Counted from the first letter of the stretch, positions 48,245 through 59,143 are shown. The stretch is DNA of 64,000 nt from Ceratodon purpureus (GCA_014871385.1 CM026432.1:7680825-7744824), one strand, 5' to 3'. Numbers and translations are program-made. The notes: generated by a model not told the origin, from the letters alone.

Positions 48245-51200
48245 CTAATTCCACTTCCTAGATTGACCCCCACGCTTCTTAGCTCCCGTCTCAGAGCATG
48301 CCTTGAACCTCCTCAGATTCTTTGGCCCATCCGTCTTCTTAAATGACGGTTGAGAGAGTGGATGTAGAAGTCCAGCCGCTGCCTTCACCTTCAGAGATGC
48401 AAACTTGCCCTTGTTCTCATTCAGCATTGCCAAAAAAATTTCTCTCAAACCTGGATTCTCCAGTGCATCTGTCCTAAGTAAAGCCAAGACAGCATCGATC
48501 TCTCGCAGAGACTTCTCTGGATCATCCACTCTGGCAGGCTGTTTTCCTCTGTCCTGAACCTCCTCCATCACCCCGACATCGGCTATTTGTGTAATTCCAG
48601 CTGGCCTGAATCCAACCTGAATGGTCCCTCTAAGTGTACCAGCGTACCTGATAATATCCCCCGGATTAACACCCACATTGATCATCCTGAAAACCTTCAC
48701 CGCATGCTTACAAACGTTCCTACGCATACCAAGTGGGCAACTGCAGTGTGCCTAGTCTGAGTTGGGACTGGTAACTACCCAAATTGCTGGAAAGTTTGTC
48801 TGAGATGCCACGTAAGCAATATCCTGCTCCTCACATATCTTCACAAGTTCGTCTGGAATTTCTTCGGCCCTCATCACTGCACCTGCGACGATGCCTTCAG
48901 CTTTGCCGTTCTTGATGAATCCGTAGAGCTTCAACTGGACAACATACCAATAGTGTATAAGCACATCCTTGAGTAGGTGATAAATCAGCCAGTCCACTCT
49001 TCTACCGTCGAACTTGGAACGGGACATCCTCAACAGGGCCTTCAGATTAGCATGATAGCTTTCGACAGCAGCATTCGTGTCCTGATTTGCATGAGGCATG
49101 TTTCGGAACCCCTTCACCCACATCTCAATTTTCGGGATCCAATGTGTTTCGAAGTACACAAAGAAAGCTTTGGCCTGGGGGTACTTTGCCTTGATGAACT
49201 TGAAGCGCTCCCTAGCAGCCTGGACAGCCAAATCTCCTTGGAGGATGCCGTTTCCGTACATGAGATCTGCATAGGCTGCGAGAATCTCCGCCCGTAAATA
49301 GTTCGCCTTGATCTTTTGAGTAGCATTCTCCAGCCACGCCTTCCTTGTATGCCAAAGGCATAAGAGTATGGCGACTTCTTGCTTCTCCTGCCCTGGAACA
49401 GCCTCAGCCTCGGGCCAAACCTTCCTGCAAAATTCCAACGAAATCAGTGGAACTGGATGCGTCCGGGGTACTGTTCATTCCCTGTCCGGGTGACCCTGCA
49501 TGACCTGTCTAGAAGATAAGAACTCTCACGAAATTGAACCTGAACCCAGAATTAAAGTCTCACTCAACATACCATATGGCATTGAGTTCTGCCTGATCAT
49601 TATCTACAAGAAAGGCATTTGGTCTCCAATCTGGCTTGACGGCTAGACAGCGATCTTGTAGCTTCCTCAACCATGGCTCAATGTCCACTTCCCGATTTTG
49701 CCCTTGAATAGCGAAAGCCACTGGGATGCCTTGTTTCCACTCATCAAAGACCAATGATGACTGTGTAAAGGGGGAACTGGAAAAAAACCAAGACATGCAA
49801 AAACAGATTAAGAAATCTACATGTTCGTGGAAGGATTCCGAAATCAGATTAAAAATAAATAAAAAGAAAGGATAGGAAGAAGTGTAATACCCCTGCGACG
49901 TTGGTGGAGAAGGTGGCTTCCATTGATAGGGCTCTCCCATGGCCATGCCTAATCATCATCTCTAGCTGCCACTCAGTCTGAATTGCTAAGCAGAAAGGGT
50001 CGTCTTCGGGAGGTGGTAACTCATTGAGCTCTACTGTCCCATATTCCCTATAATGGAACCAGCTGTCCAGGTTTTCGTCTGTCCAGAGTCTGACACTCAT
50101 TGCATCACTAGGGTGCTTCTCCCATAATTCCTTTGCCAACTTGTTAGCAATATTGTAGACATCGGATGGCATAATGAAAGTGTCCCTCGTGGCTGGAAGA
50201 TTGTTCATAGCACAGTTCATCACTTCCGCCTTATGGTCCGCCATCACCTGGGCTGGTGACTTGCCTGATTGTAGGGTATCCGCTATCCACTTCTTGGTCG
50301 CAGCGGACAGGTGTCCGGACAGACCAGCCCTCTGCCCTCCGAATTCTGAACCATGGCATGATTTCCCTTCCTTGTTAGTATGTGACATACAATGGAAATG
50401 AATGGTACAAAGAGTAGGTTCAACAAGGAGCTGTTTAGCAACAAAGTTACACTGACATCCCCGTTTCATGGACATGCCAGCTTGGACCTTGCTGACCCTA
50501 GTCTTCCTTGCAGGTTTTGCAGCAGCCTCAAGGAGGGCTTGGGCTTTGAGGAGCTGCTCCTGGGCTTCCTTAACTCGTACTAACTCTTCTTCATCTTCAT
50601 CTACAGCTTCTTCATTCAAATCTATAACAGGCTGCTGTTTGCCCTTTTTTTTAGGTCTTGCATTTTTTTCGGCCTCCTTAGCAGCCTTTTCCACAAGCTT
50701 CTCCGCCCGTTTCAGAGCCTTCTTATGGTTTGTTGAATTCTTCCTCTGAACTAGTGTGTGGGCAAATACCTTTTGAACTTCGCTTTTATACTTCCGACTG
50801 TAATCCTCCGGTCCGTACTGGCACCAGTAACTAGGCAGGACAATACAGGCACCCTTTGTTAAAACCTGAAAGCAAATAAAGAACTGAATTCGGTAATGCA
50901 ACCTGTACCTTTGAAAAACCCTAAACTGAAAATGAAGGGACTACAGGACAGGAACAACGACACTCTAACATGGAACTGAATTTATACATTAAAACGGTGA
51001 ACCAGGCCGCATTAGCAAATGTGGTGACTGTGAAGTAGAGAGAGAGCTAGTCTGACGTGGAACTGAGGAGAATTGAACAGGAGGGTTACCAAGACACATA
51101 CAAGAGGCAGGAACGTAGGGAGCAGCCGAATGCCTTCAGACATACCTGATTTCTTGTAAGGCTGATTCAGCCCGTGTCTGTTTTCTCACATCATTCTTCA

Positions 51201-51800
51201 TGCACTGCTTAGACACTTCAACGAATGTACAAGGATGTTGTCTACCTGACATCTCCCCTTCCAAAAAGTCTTCTAGCCTATCCCATGGAATTGTGGCTTT
51301 CTGTGTTTCTCTTCGTTTTCCATTGCCCACATTCGACTTTGCTTCCCACAGTAGGTCAACTCGGCTGAATGGCCCTGGAGGGGGTCACTGGACAGAGGCC
51401 CGGACCTTCTCCTCCATTTTCCTCCACCTCTTCCTGGGTATTTTTTCTTCCACCATGGGTTGGTCTGCAACAGCAACATGATGACTGGGAGCAGATGGCA
51501 CCGGATCTCCATCGTCATCCTCGACAGGTGATTCTGAGGGGCCAATAGCTCCGCCCTCTGCTAATGTGGTCGCATTTAGATCAATGTCCCTGATTTTTTC
51601 TTCCAGCAGGTGTTGCTCTGCAACAGAAACATCATGACTCGGAGCAGATGGCACCGGATCTCCATCGGCATTCTGGACAGGTGATTCTGCTAGGCCAGGA
51701 AGTCCTTGTTCGCCAATTGTGGTCGAATTTAGGTCAATGTCCCCGATTGCTGCGAGACAGGTATGGGGGCAGTGGCCTAATCTTCCTTCCAGCTCGCACA
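48245..51800 (-). pseudogene. Element A MULE transposase with SWIM zinc finger, broken
   Basis: Minus-strand exons: an N-terminal exon from somewhere above 51,760 to about 51,146; 50,868 to about 49,912; about 49,772-49,570; and 49,424-48,245. It is paralogous to element B's intact copy along its length: CQYGPEDYSRKYKS, SMKRGCQCNFVAKQLL, DEWKQGIPVAFAIQG, AFLVDNDQAELNAI, CLWHTRKAW, QDTNAAVESYH, and a SWIM finger CSCPLGMRRNVCKH. Breaks: TGA at 51385-51387 just before PPPGPF, TAG at 48752-48754 just before the SWIM finger where B has Trp, and Glu (SMEATFSTN) where B has the first catalytic Asp. At the third exon the best frame needs an acceptor 17 bases further in than in B. The N-terminal exon holds a two-copy protein repeat around DGDPVPSAPSH. 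The start was not determined. Confidence 0.85.
51385..51760 (-). repeat. Two-copy tandem repeat in transposase A N-terminal exon
   Basis: Two adjacent units of about 50 codons each run I-x-DIDLNxTTxxE...ESPVxxxDGDPVPSAPSHxVxVAxQxxxEEKI. The copies differ at roughly a third of positions. The acidic, disordered character contrasts with the basic repeat in the equivalent part of element B's transposase. Confidence 0.65.
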
Positions 51801-52522
51801 GAGAAACTTCACAGCAGCCTTCCCGACCATCTTCATCCTCATCTTGGACCCTACACCTGGAGGCTCGCTCGATGGAGGCCGAGCACCTACCTCCATCTAG
51901 ATCGGCACCATGGGAGTAACGTCGACAATCTCCAATGACCTTGGCACGTAGAACAGAACCCGTTTCTACTCCAGGTTCCCCTAGTAAGCAGTCGTCTCTC
52001 TCCTGTCGTGGAAATCCGGAGATGATGCCGTCGCCTTCTCAGGTCCACTCCTCTCCAACGACGGAGATGTCTACAGCTATACCCACCCCTTCAACTGCAA
52101 CATGAACAGAACCCCTGGTACCACCATGTCGGCGTCGGTCCTCATCAGCACCTCCTTCGTGCACTCCCGGTCCATGAACCCCGCAAGCAACCATAGCAGA
52201 TGCTGGAAAAAAACTAAGATCGTCCTCAACCTCTTCAGCACCACATGGATCCACGCAGTCTCCACCGCCCGGGCCCATGGGAGGCTGCTTCGAAATCCAA
52301 ACCTACAATCATGATCAACGTCGGCACAAGCACAATTGTCACCTTAACAAAGCGCATCGTAATGGTAAACGCAAGGATCTCCCCGACGAGCGCATTTCCT
52401 CCATCAACCGCAATTCCGGGTCTGGACCATCAACGCCAGTGTCCAGGACCCCTCCAATCTCGCTAGGAAGGCAGCATGGCGAAACAGTTCCGCTCACATC
52501 CTGCGCCGGCGGCGTGAATAAT
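51801..52522. other. Element A right subterminal region
   Basis: Probably the 5' exon and leader of the minus-strand transposase, but I could not fix a start codon. Open frames occur on both strands (51648-51938 +, 52102-52314 +, 52039-52278 -) with no recognisable domain. Confidence 0.35.
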
Positions 52523-52844
52523 GACACAGGAGAAACGACGGCGCGAGAGAGACGACCCCCGGATGAGTTCCTCGGTTGCGGATGAGGGGCACGACCGGCG
52601 GATGATAGCCTCGCCTGGGCGGGCGCTGGGGGACGGGGGCCTCTCCACGGGCGCGGGAGGGAGCACGGGAGCGGGGGCGCGGAGAGACCGGGGGTCGCCG
52701 TGGACGGGGGGCGGGGGGCTGGGGGACGGGGGACGTGGGAACGTGGGTGCGAGCGGCTCGGTGAGAGCGCCCCCCATTAGGCGCTGCCCCTGCCCGCGCG
52801 AGTGGCGGCAGCACCGCTTGATGGGGGGAAATAGAGAGACCCGT
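52523..52844. repeat. Right terminal inverted repeat of element A
   Basis: Reverse complement of the left repeat. The outer end reads GGGGAAATAGAGAGACCCGT and the inner end is GACACAGGAGAAACGACGG. It shows a few differences from the left copy, including a short length change in the C-rich part and in the GGGGGGG stretch near the inner end. Confidence 0.9.
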
Positions 52845-52979
52845 CTTTGGAGAAGGCTAAATGCCATGTAGTGAAGGATAGGGCAGGAGCGGCGCGCCGT
52901 GCGCGCCCCCGTGGCGCGCCACGTCAAACGCCCGGTTTCCACCTAAAGCAGCCGTCGCGGGTAATTACCGGCTACAGTG
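52845..52979. other. Junction between elements A and B
   Basis: About 135 bp, including a very GC-rich patch with two GGCGCGCC-type palindromes near 52,891 and 52,913. It belongs either to the host site or to the outer end of element B. Confidence 0.4.
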
Positions 52980-52992
52980 ATTACTTCGTTTT

Positions 52993-53106
52993 GTGACACA
53001 GAGCTTGTGACTCTGAACCCCGTGACACAACCATATCCTCGTGACACCAACAGTGAGACACTGATGTTTGTAACACTGCCCGTTGAAAAAAACATTGTGA
53101 CGCTGG
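52993..53106. repeat. Left cluster of GTGACAC-type motifs (element B)
   Basis: Seven variants within 114 bp: GTGACACAG, GTGACTCTG, GTGACACAA, GTGACACCA, GTGAGACACTG, GTAACACTG and GTGACGCTG, all in the same orientation. Subterminal clusters of this kind are usual binding sites for transposases or element-encoded regulators. Confidence 0.7.
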
Positions 53107-53478
53107 CATGACGTCAGCCCTCGTCTCCATCAGTTCTACCGGGTTAGGGTTTTCGTGTTTCAGTGTCTCCGAGGCTCAGCACCGAAGCTCCGCTCCGTCT
53201 CATAGTGAGGAATGTACGTTTAGGGTTTTCTTTTAGCGACGGTTCTTTGTGCTATTTCTTCAATCGGTTTAGGTCTCAGATCTGTGGTTGTTTCAATTTG
53301 TTCTCCTTGATGTGAGCAATGTCACATGCAACAGTTGTGTGCGTTTACGGTTTAGGGTTATTGTAAACTTACGATAATGGAGTTGCATCGTGTTCTAAAC
53401 AGTACAGTTTCTATGTATCTCTCGCTACCTATGTCCTTCTGATTGCACTTCCCATTTGAATCGACGCATTTGAGCAAC
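53107..53478 (+). promoter_or_regulatory. Leader region of transposase B with telo-box-like repeats
   Basis: Between the left motif cluster and the start codon lie three TTAGGGTTTT or TTTAGGGTTA stretches (53,145-53,360). They resemble the telo-box AAACCCTAA found in many plant promoters and leaders. No definite TATA box seen. Confidence 0.4.
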
Positions 53479-56400
53479 ATGGAGGGATTTTGCAATGGAC
53501 AGCCCGAACAGAAACCCATCATTGACGATGATATGGGTGTTGAGGTGGATCTCTCCCAATTTGACATTCACGCACTCCAGCTCCAACAGATTGAGGACCT
53601 AGTTCAGGAACCACCCCCGGGTGTTTTCGGTGCTCGTGACCTAAGATGGGAGCTAAAGTATCGGCCTCCCCGAGGGGAACACAAGAAGTCACACCTGGTT
53701 CAGCAGTGTTACATTCCAACAAGCCGAGTAGGCGATTTCGTAGATGGTATGCAATGTGGGCGAGAAGGGACACAATGTAGGTTCAGGGCGAATAAAGAGA
53801 ACCGGAAGCCGAATCTACGCCGAGATGGACCGCGGACGCCTCTATCCTTCACTAGGTATGGTTTAGGGATTCCTTCGTAATGCATGTATTGTTGTATTGT
53901 TGCATCTAGGGAGGTGTGGTTCACAGATAAATCTATGTACAATATCACAAGCACTGGGTACTACATGCTGTGCCGGGTGTCATGTTCCATCCCGATTGAT
54001 CTAAAAGATGTGGTCGACAGTTCTCCAATGGCAGTTTTTGTTTGTCGTGGTTAAGGGTTAAAGTCATATGAATTTGTGGCCTGCATTGTTTTCTGATTAT
54101 TGAGCGCAGGTACAAATGTGAATATGGGCCCAAGGATTACTCCCGTATCGTGAAACCAATCACTGAGGACCTCCTCCCTAAGGAGAGGAAGAAGCACCGT
54201 ATTCCAGATTCAATTCCAGAAGGGAACATGTTGGCACCGACTAGGAAGGCAAGGGCGAAACGGGCTCCTAAGACTGAAGCACGCAAGGCACCACGGAAGT
54301 TCAAGTCCAGACCTGGAGGAGTAGAGGTAGACGCCATGGACAGGATGCTTCAAGATCCAGTCGTCCCACCTAAGATGCGGGTGAGTAGGAAGAAGAAGGG
54401 AGTTGTTGGAGACGGTGTCACAGCACTTGATCCTACTGAAGGGCATGTTGGGTGCATTCCGGACCTGAATGAGGTTCCCGCTGTGGAAGATCCAGTTCTG
54501 GATTCGGCGAATGTCACTAAGAAACGAGCTCTTCGAAAGAAGAAACTGCCCGTGGACTCCGAGGGATTCACGTTAGAACAGTCGGGCGAACTTCCAGCAA
54601 AAGAGAAGAAAAAGCGAGCGCCCAGGAAGAAGAAACCGGCCGCGGACTCCGATGGATCAACGATAGAACAGTCGACCGAACATCCACAAAAAGAGAAGAA
54701 AAAACGAGCGCCTAGGAAGAAGAAACCTCCCGTGGACTCTGATGGATCATCGATAGAACAGTCGTGCAAACTTCCACCAAAAGAGAAGAAAAAACGAGCG
54801 CCTAGGAAGAAAAAATCAGATGCCACTCACGAACAGGTAGCATGTCTGGTATCATCGGACCACATACCAGCGGAGTCCGTTGTCATGGATCTGAACCAAT
54901 CCTCTTCTATGGCCGGTTCTACACCTGTCATAAATAAAACGACCACAACTTCACCGAAGTGTGGTTGTAGGAAGATGAAGGGGTGTGAAACACCAGTGGT
55001 ACAGTGTCACGCTCCACTGCCAACAGTTCTGGATCAATGTACTGGCAGCGGAACTTACTGTTCCCCGGTGACAGACAATGCGAAGTCTTCTTGCTGTTCG
55101 GCATCAATAGATGAAGATAACGCCACTGCGTCCGTGAACAATGGTGACTGTTGTGAGTTGTCAGAACTACTCTCCGCGCTTGGTGATATTATGGAGTCCT
55201 GTATGGATTTTCCAGAAATTGAGAGTGGACCTTCAGATGACGGGGAGGTTGTGGATACTGTGGCTCCCAAGGTAGAAGTACACACAAGTGGGGGTTCACC
55301 GAAACCAAACAACGTGAAGAAGCCACCTCGAAAGTCTCGGGATTCTAAGAAGAAATGGGGATCGTCCATTAAGAGGGGCTGTTTGGCGCAATTTACTGTG
55401 AAGTCGCTGTTGTACCTCCCTCATGTCTCCGAGATTTGTATCATTCAAGAGAAACATGTGAATAGCGATGGCCTCGTGGTTCATGGAGGGATGAAAATTG
55501 GAGATCGAAGTGCCTTCTCAGCTCATCTGTCCCCTGAAATCAGATCGTTTGTGGAGGAATGCTTGAGGCGGAAGGACACACCGAACCAGATCATGAGGAA
55601 GCATCTGGACTTGCTGAAACAATGGGAAGCGGAAGGGAAAGATCTGACTAGGGATTTATTGCTGACAACGAAAGATATCCGTAATATCTCTGGGAAGCTT
55701 GCCCAAGAGACATATATGTTACACAAAAACGACGCCCAAAGTGTACGGATGTGGGTGCAGAGAAATCCTGAGAAGATTTTCTATTACTCTGAATCAAACA
55801 AGGAAAAGGCCAAACCAGTTGAAGGTGAATTGACAGGGGAAAATATGCCTTTCACTATCGGGATCCAAACGCCATGGCAGGCCAAGATGATGCTTAAGCA
55901 CGGTCATTCGGGTGGAATTTCTGTTGACGCCACATTCGGTACTAATGAGAAGAAGGTACTCATCAGATTCAAACTCCCCTTTTTTTTTTTCCGTTTCTTA
56001 CATTCGATAATGTGACATTGTGACACTGGTCAGGACTGACCTCACTGTTCAAACCGTGTGTAAATTGTCTTCGCAGTTCCCATTGTATACGCTAATGGTT
56101 TTCGACGAATGGCACAACGGAATTCCTGTTGCATTCATTCTCACCTCTAGATGTGCTGAAGCGGATTTAACTCCGTGGATGGCCGCCTTAAACGAGAAAA
56201 TGGTGGGGATAAAACCAGAATGGAAACCCGCAGCCTTCATTGTGGACTGTGCGCAGGGCGAGATTAATGCCATCAAGTATGTGATCCCCCTTCACGTAGA
56301 ATTTAGTCCAATCTATTAGTTATGGATATATGTCATTCCTGAAATGTATCCTCCTAATGAAACTGTTATTTTATTCTATGTGTACAGCAAAACATGGCCT

Positions 56401-57543
56401 AAGACAGAGATATTCCTGTGCCTATGGCACGTACGTAGAGCGTGGCAGAAGAATGCGTGTTACAAAATCTCTGATTTGAAAATGAGAGCCGTCATAATGA
56501 AGGAGCTCGGTATGTTGATGTATGATAGGAGTGCTCCACCTGGACCGGAAGGTAGGGAATGGGCTGAGAATAAAATCTTAGAGTTGGAAAAGAGGTACCC
56601 AAAGGAAGTGGAATTCTGGGAATATATGAAATTTCAGTGGCTTGATAAGGTGCATATGTGGGTAGTTGGATTTCGAAATCTATCGTACTGTGGACAAGAC
56701 ACTAATGCGGCCATAGAGGGTTATCACGGGTTTGCGAAGTCGATACTGAAGTCTGAGAGGAGTAGAATGACTGGTAGAAGGGTTGATTGGTGCATTACAG
56801 CTCTAACAGAAGACGTTGTAGACCATTACTGGTACAAGTGGTTACGTAAAGAAAAAGGGTTCGTTGACAATAAGAAAGGTCAGGATATCGTGGTCTCATC
56901 TATCCTTCGAGCCAGGAAAATTCCAGACGAAGATGTGACACTGCCAGAACATGATGGTGACACTGCCCTTGTGACATCCACTCAACATCGTCATCTCCGT
57001 TACACTGTCCATAATCCGGGTTCAGAATGGGCAGTCTGTAACTGCGTCTGGGCGCAGCGTGGGAATATGTGTAAACACCACGTCAAAGTGGTCATGATGA
57101 TGAACCCGAATGTCGCGGAAGGAACAATTGCTAGGTTCTGTGGCAGGTTGGCTGGCAGTGTCACAGGTGGACTGCATCAGCTTCTCACGCCCCAGAGGGT
57201 TCAAATGCCGAACATGTCACAGTCAGAGACACCTTTTTCGGCTCCGAGACCCACCCCACAAACGAGGAATGCTGAAGACCCCGCTGAACGCTTGCGGCTT
57301 CAAGTGATTGAATTACACGAGGAAGTAGACGGTGACTCCGTAATGATGGAGCACCTAATAGCTGAGTTGAATAGAACGCTGGGTCGTATCCGGAAGATTA
57401 AGGCCGAGCTGAAGCATGGTTCTCTGCATCCGCTTGCTGAGTCATTAGTGTTACAGGTTGTAGACGACGGTCAAGGATTCAAGCTAGGTCGCAATAAGGA
57501 CTTCCTTGAGAGGTCGTTCAATCCTGTTTCACGACGGTTATAG
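53479..57543 (+). CDS. Element B MULE transposase with SWIM zinc finger (4 exons, intact)
   Basis: Exons 53479-53855, 54110-55955, 56077-56276 and 56388-57543 join in phase to 1,192 aa without stops. MULE transposases excise and reinsert DNA with an RNase-H-like D-D-E core. Order: an N-terminal acidic segment with PPPGVFGARDLRWELKY (near 50-65); CEYGPKDYSR; a basic 30-residue repeat (KKRAPRKKK, about 262-360); a Cys-containing SSIKRGCLAQFTVKSL DNA-binding-like segment; then the DDE core with VDATFGTNEKK (Asp about 732), FIVDCAQGEINAI (Asp about 798), CLWHVRRAW and QDTNAAIEGYH (Glu about 918). The SWIM finger CNCVWAQRGNMCKH lies at about 1025-1038. A helical C-terminus ends near LKHGSLHPLAESL. 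All triad residues are present, so the enzyme may be active. It is paralogous to the broken copy in element A. Confidence 0.9.
54519..54816 (+). repeat. 90-bp tandem repeat in transposase B (basic AT-hook-like units)
   Basis: AAGAGAAGAAAAA recurs at about 54601, 54691 and 54781 (period 90), with a more diverged first unit at 54519. Each unit encodes KKKRAPRKKK followed by a Ser/Asp-rich linker such as VDSDGSSIEQS. The basic core resembles an AT-hook or a nuclear-localisation cluster. Confidence 0.8.
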
Positions 57544-57722
57544 GTACGATACGTAAGAATATCCTGTTTCATCCAACCAGTGAATAGTAGCGCTGTTAAG
57601 AGACGTCAACCACACTCTTCGGTGATGGTTACTTTGTTTCTAGTCGTGTCCTATAGTCGCTCATTCTAGTTTGACAGTGCTCCATCTCCAGAGCTGGTCA
57701 TTCTCATTTTCGATCCGTCAGC

Positions 57723-58145
57723 ATGTATATTAGTTTCCGTGTCGTTGTCGATGGTTTAGGGGATTGGCTCTTACTTTCTTTGTTCACCTTATCGATATGC
57801 CTGTTGCTCAAGTTCTCCGTCTCTCCGGTGGCAGGGCATGGTCAGTCGATAGGTGAACGTGGGCGAGCCAAGAGGGTGGGCAGTAGATGCTTCCGCGCGA
57901 GGGTTGACCGCGCGTCCAACCAGGGTCGGAATGTGCGGTCGAGGCGGCGCTCTAAGGATGTCGACCCATCGGATTTTGAGACCAATGTTGCTGGACGGCA
58001 GAGTTGCAGAGAACGTCATTTTCTAACCCTTCCTAAAACGGAAAGCGGGTCAGACAGTGAAGAGATGCGATGGGTTATGAAGAATTTCTACTCTGCCATG
58101 GGTGAGGAGGAAGACCATAACATAAGCTGTTATAGTCGCAGTTAG
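57723..58145 (+). CDS. Element B small open frame 1, unknown
   Basis: 140 codons with a hydrophobic start (LLLSLFTLSICLLLKF) followed by a basic stretch (RARVDRASNQGRNVRSRRRS) and an acidic tail (ESGSDSEEM). It sits 180 bases past the transposase stop, on the same strand. A good acceptor-like GGTGGCAG at about 57826-57833 suggests that the basic and acidic part could be an exon of a spliced transcript and the hydrophobic start an artefact. No family recognised. Confidence 0.35.
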   Translation: MYISFRVVVDGLGDWLLLSLFTLSICLLLKFSVSPVAGHGQSIGERGRAKRVGSRCFRARVDRASNQGRNVRSRRRSKDVDPSDFETNVAGRQSCRERHFLTLPKTESGSDSEEMRWVMKNFYSAMGEEEDHNISCYSRS

Positions 58146-58627
58146 TGATTACGAGTCTGCGCAGATGGGTATATATCTTCCTGAGTCGCCCCTACGTTTA
58201 TTGACGACTTAGCATACGTTGGAGTGGAACAGTTAGAACTGACGATGTCCGTGGACGAAGTGTATGGCTTCGGCTAATTTTTGGCCACGCATGTGCTAAT
58301 GGAATAAATGTTTATAATATGTTCATCGTTATCAAATTGTATGTTCAATGCTTGCCTTCACTTATGTGTTACATTGTGACACTGTCGAACTGCTTTCACT
58401 GTACCTACGGTATAGTCTAATCATCACCTCCAATGTGTCCGAGACTACATCTTCCTTTGCTCAATTAAGAGAATTACTCAGTACTTACATAAGAATCGTA
58501 CGCTCGTCATTATTTGCGGTTGCGCACCATAACTATATTTGATTTAGGGTTCATACTTCCGGACGTGAACAAGTTCCCAGAGGAGAAGAACGTGAACGTA
58601 CTCAACACATCGACGCCCTCTGCTCTG

Positions 58628-58635
58628 TATATAAG
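58628..58635 (+). promoter_or_regulatory. TATA box before element B small gene
   Basis: TATATAAG within CTGTATATAAGGGAGA, 110 bases upstream of the ATG at 58745. The context and spacing are those of a plant core promoter. Confidence 0.65.
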
Positions 58636-58744
58636 GGAGAAACTCTTTGTCTCAGAAACTCTCTTTCAATCTCTTTTTTGAGCTTCCATTTTCTAGGCTG
58701 TGTTTTTCGTTAGGACTGTTCTCGTTTCAGACTCTAAAGTAGGT

Positions 58745-59143
58745 ATGGATGCGTTAGAATCAGAAGTACTGGACTTCTTAGCAACTATGGCAGAATATGT
58801 AGAGGCACCTCTCCGGAAAACGCATATCTCCCTTCCGTCCTCCAACTGTATTGGGGTGCCTGCGCAAAATGATCGAATTTATCTTCCACCTCTGTCATTA
58901 GTCCGTGGCCATGTGAAGCGTAAGCGGACTGTACCCTTAGGTGTTAATACGAAGGCTCCGGAAAGGAAGAGGGTCATTCTCTTCCCCGACAGTGGACACT
59001 TCCAGGGAGTACACTGTTCTACTACTTACGTATCCCTACTGCAAGGGCATTCCAAGTGGGAGAAATCGACATGTGACACTAAGAGACTTCAGTGTGGTTG
59101 CAACTCTGTGGTTTCTTGTATCCACAGCAGCTCGCAGTTTTGA
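58745..59143 (+). CDS. Element B small protein gene, unknown (132 aa)
   Basis: Open frame from ATG 58745 with its own TATA box at 58628. The first 20 residues are helical and acidic (MDALESEVLDFLATMAEYVE). The middle is basic (RGHVKRKRTVPLG, APERKRVILFPDSGHFQG). The end has several Cys (VHCSTTYVSL...CDTKRLQCGCNSVVSCIHSS). I recognise no family. Its place inside element B, downstream of the transposase and with a separate promoter, makes it a candidate element-encoded regulator or DNA-binding protein; that is inference only. The last third overlaps a GTGACACT copy at 59073. Confidence 0.5.
   Translation: MDALESEVLDFLATMAEYVEAPLRKTHISLPSSNCIGVPAQNDRIYLPPLSLVRGHVKRKRTVPLGVNTKAPERKRVILFPDSGHFQGVHCSTTYVSLLQGHSKWEKSTCDTKRLQCGCNSVVSCIHSSSQF

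Larger units (their letters stand above)
39726..52844. mobile_element. Element A: 13.1-kb MULE-type transposon with long inverted repeats
   Basis: Bounded by about 320-bp terminal inverted repeats (39726-40043 and 52523-52844), nearly identical apart from small indels and point changes. Flanking bases share GTCTTT outside the GGGTCTCT termini on both sides (39718-39723 and 52843-52848), a possible remnant of the target duplication; MULEs normally make 8-11 bp. Inside are two convergent gene units: a broken plus-strand unit with a C2HC finger (about 42.0-45.6 kb) and a broken minus-strand SWIM-MULE transposase (about 48.2-51.8 kb). Between them is a purine-rich minisatellite block. Nine exact copies of CCTGTCCGG (either strand) are scattered through it. 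All coding units have stops, so the element looks non-autonomous now. Confidence 0.85.
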
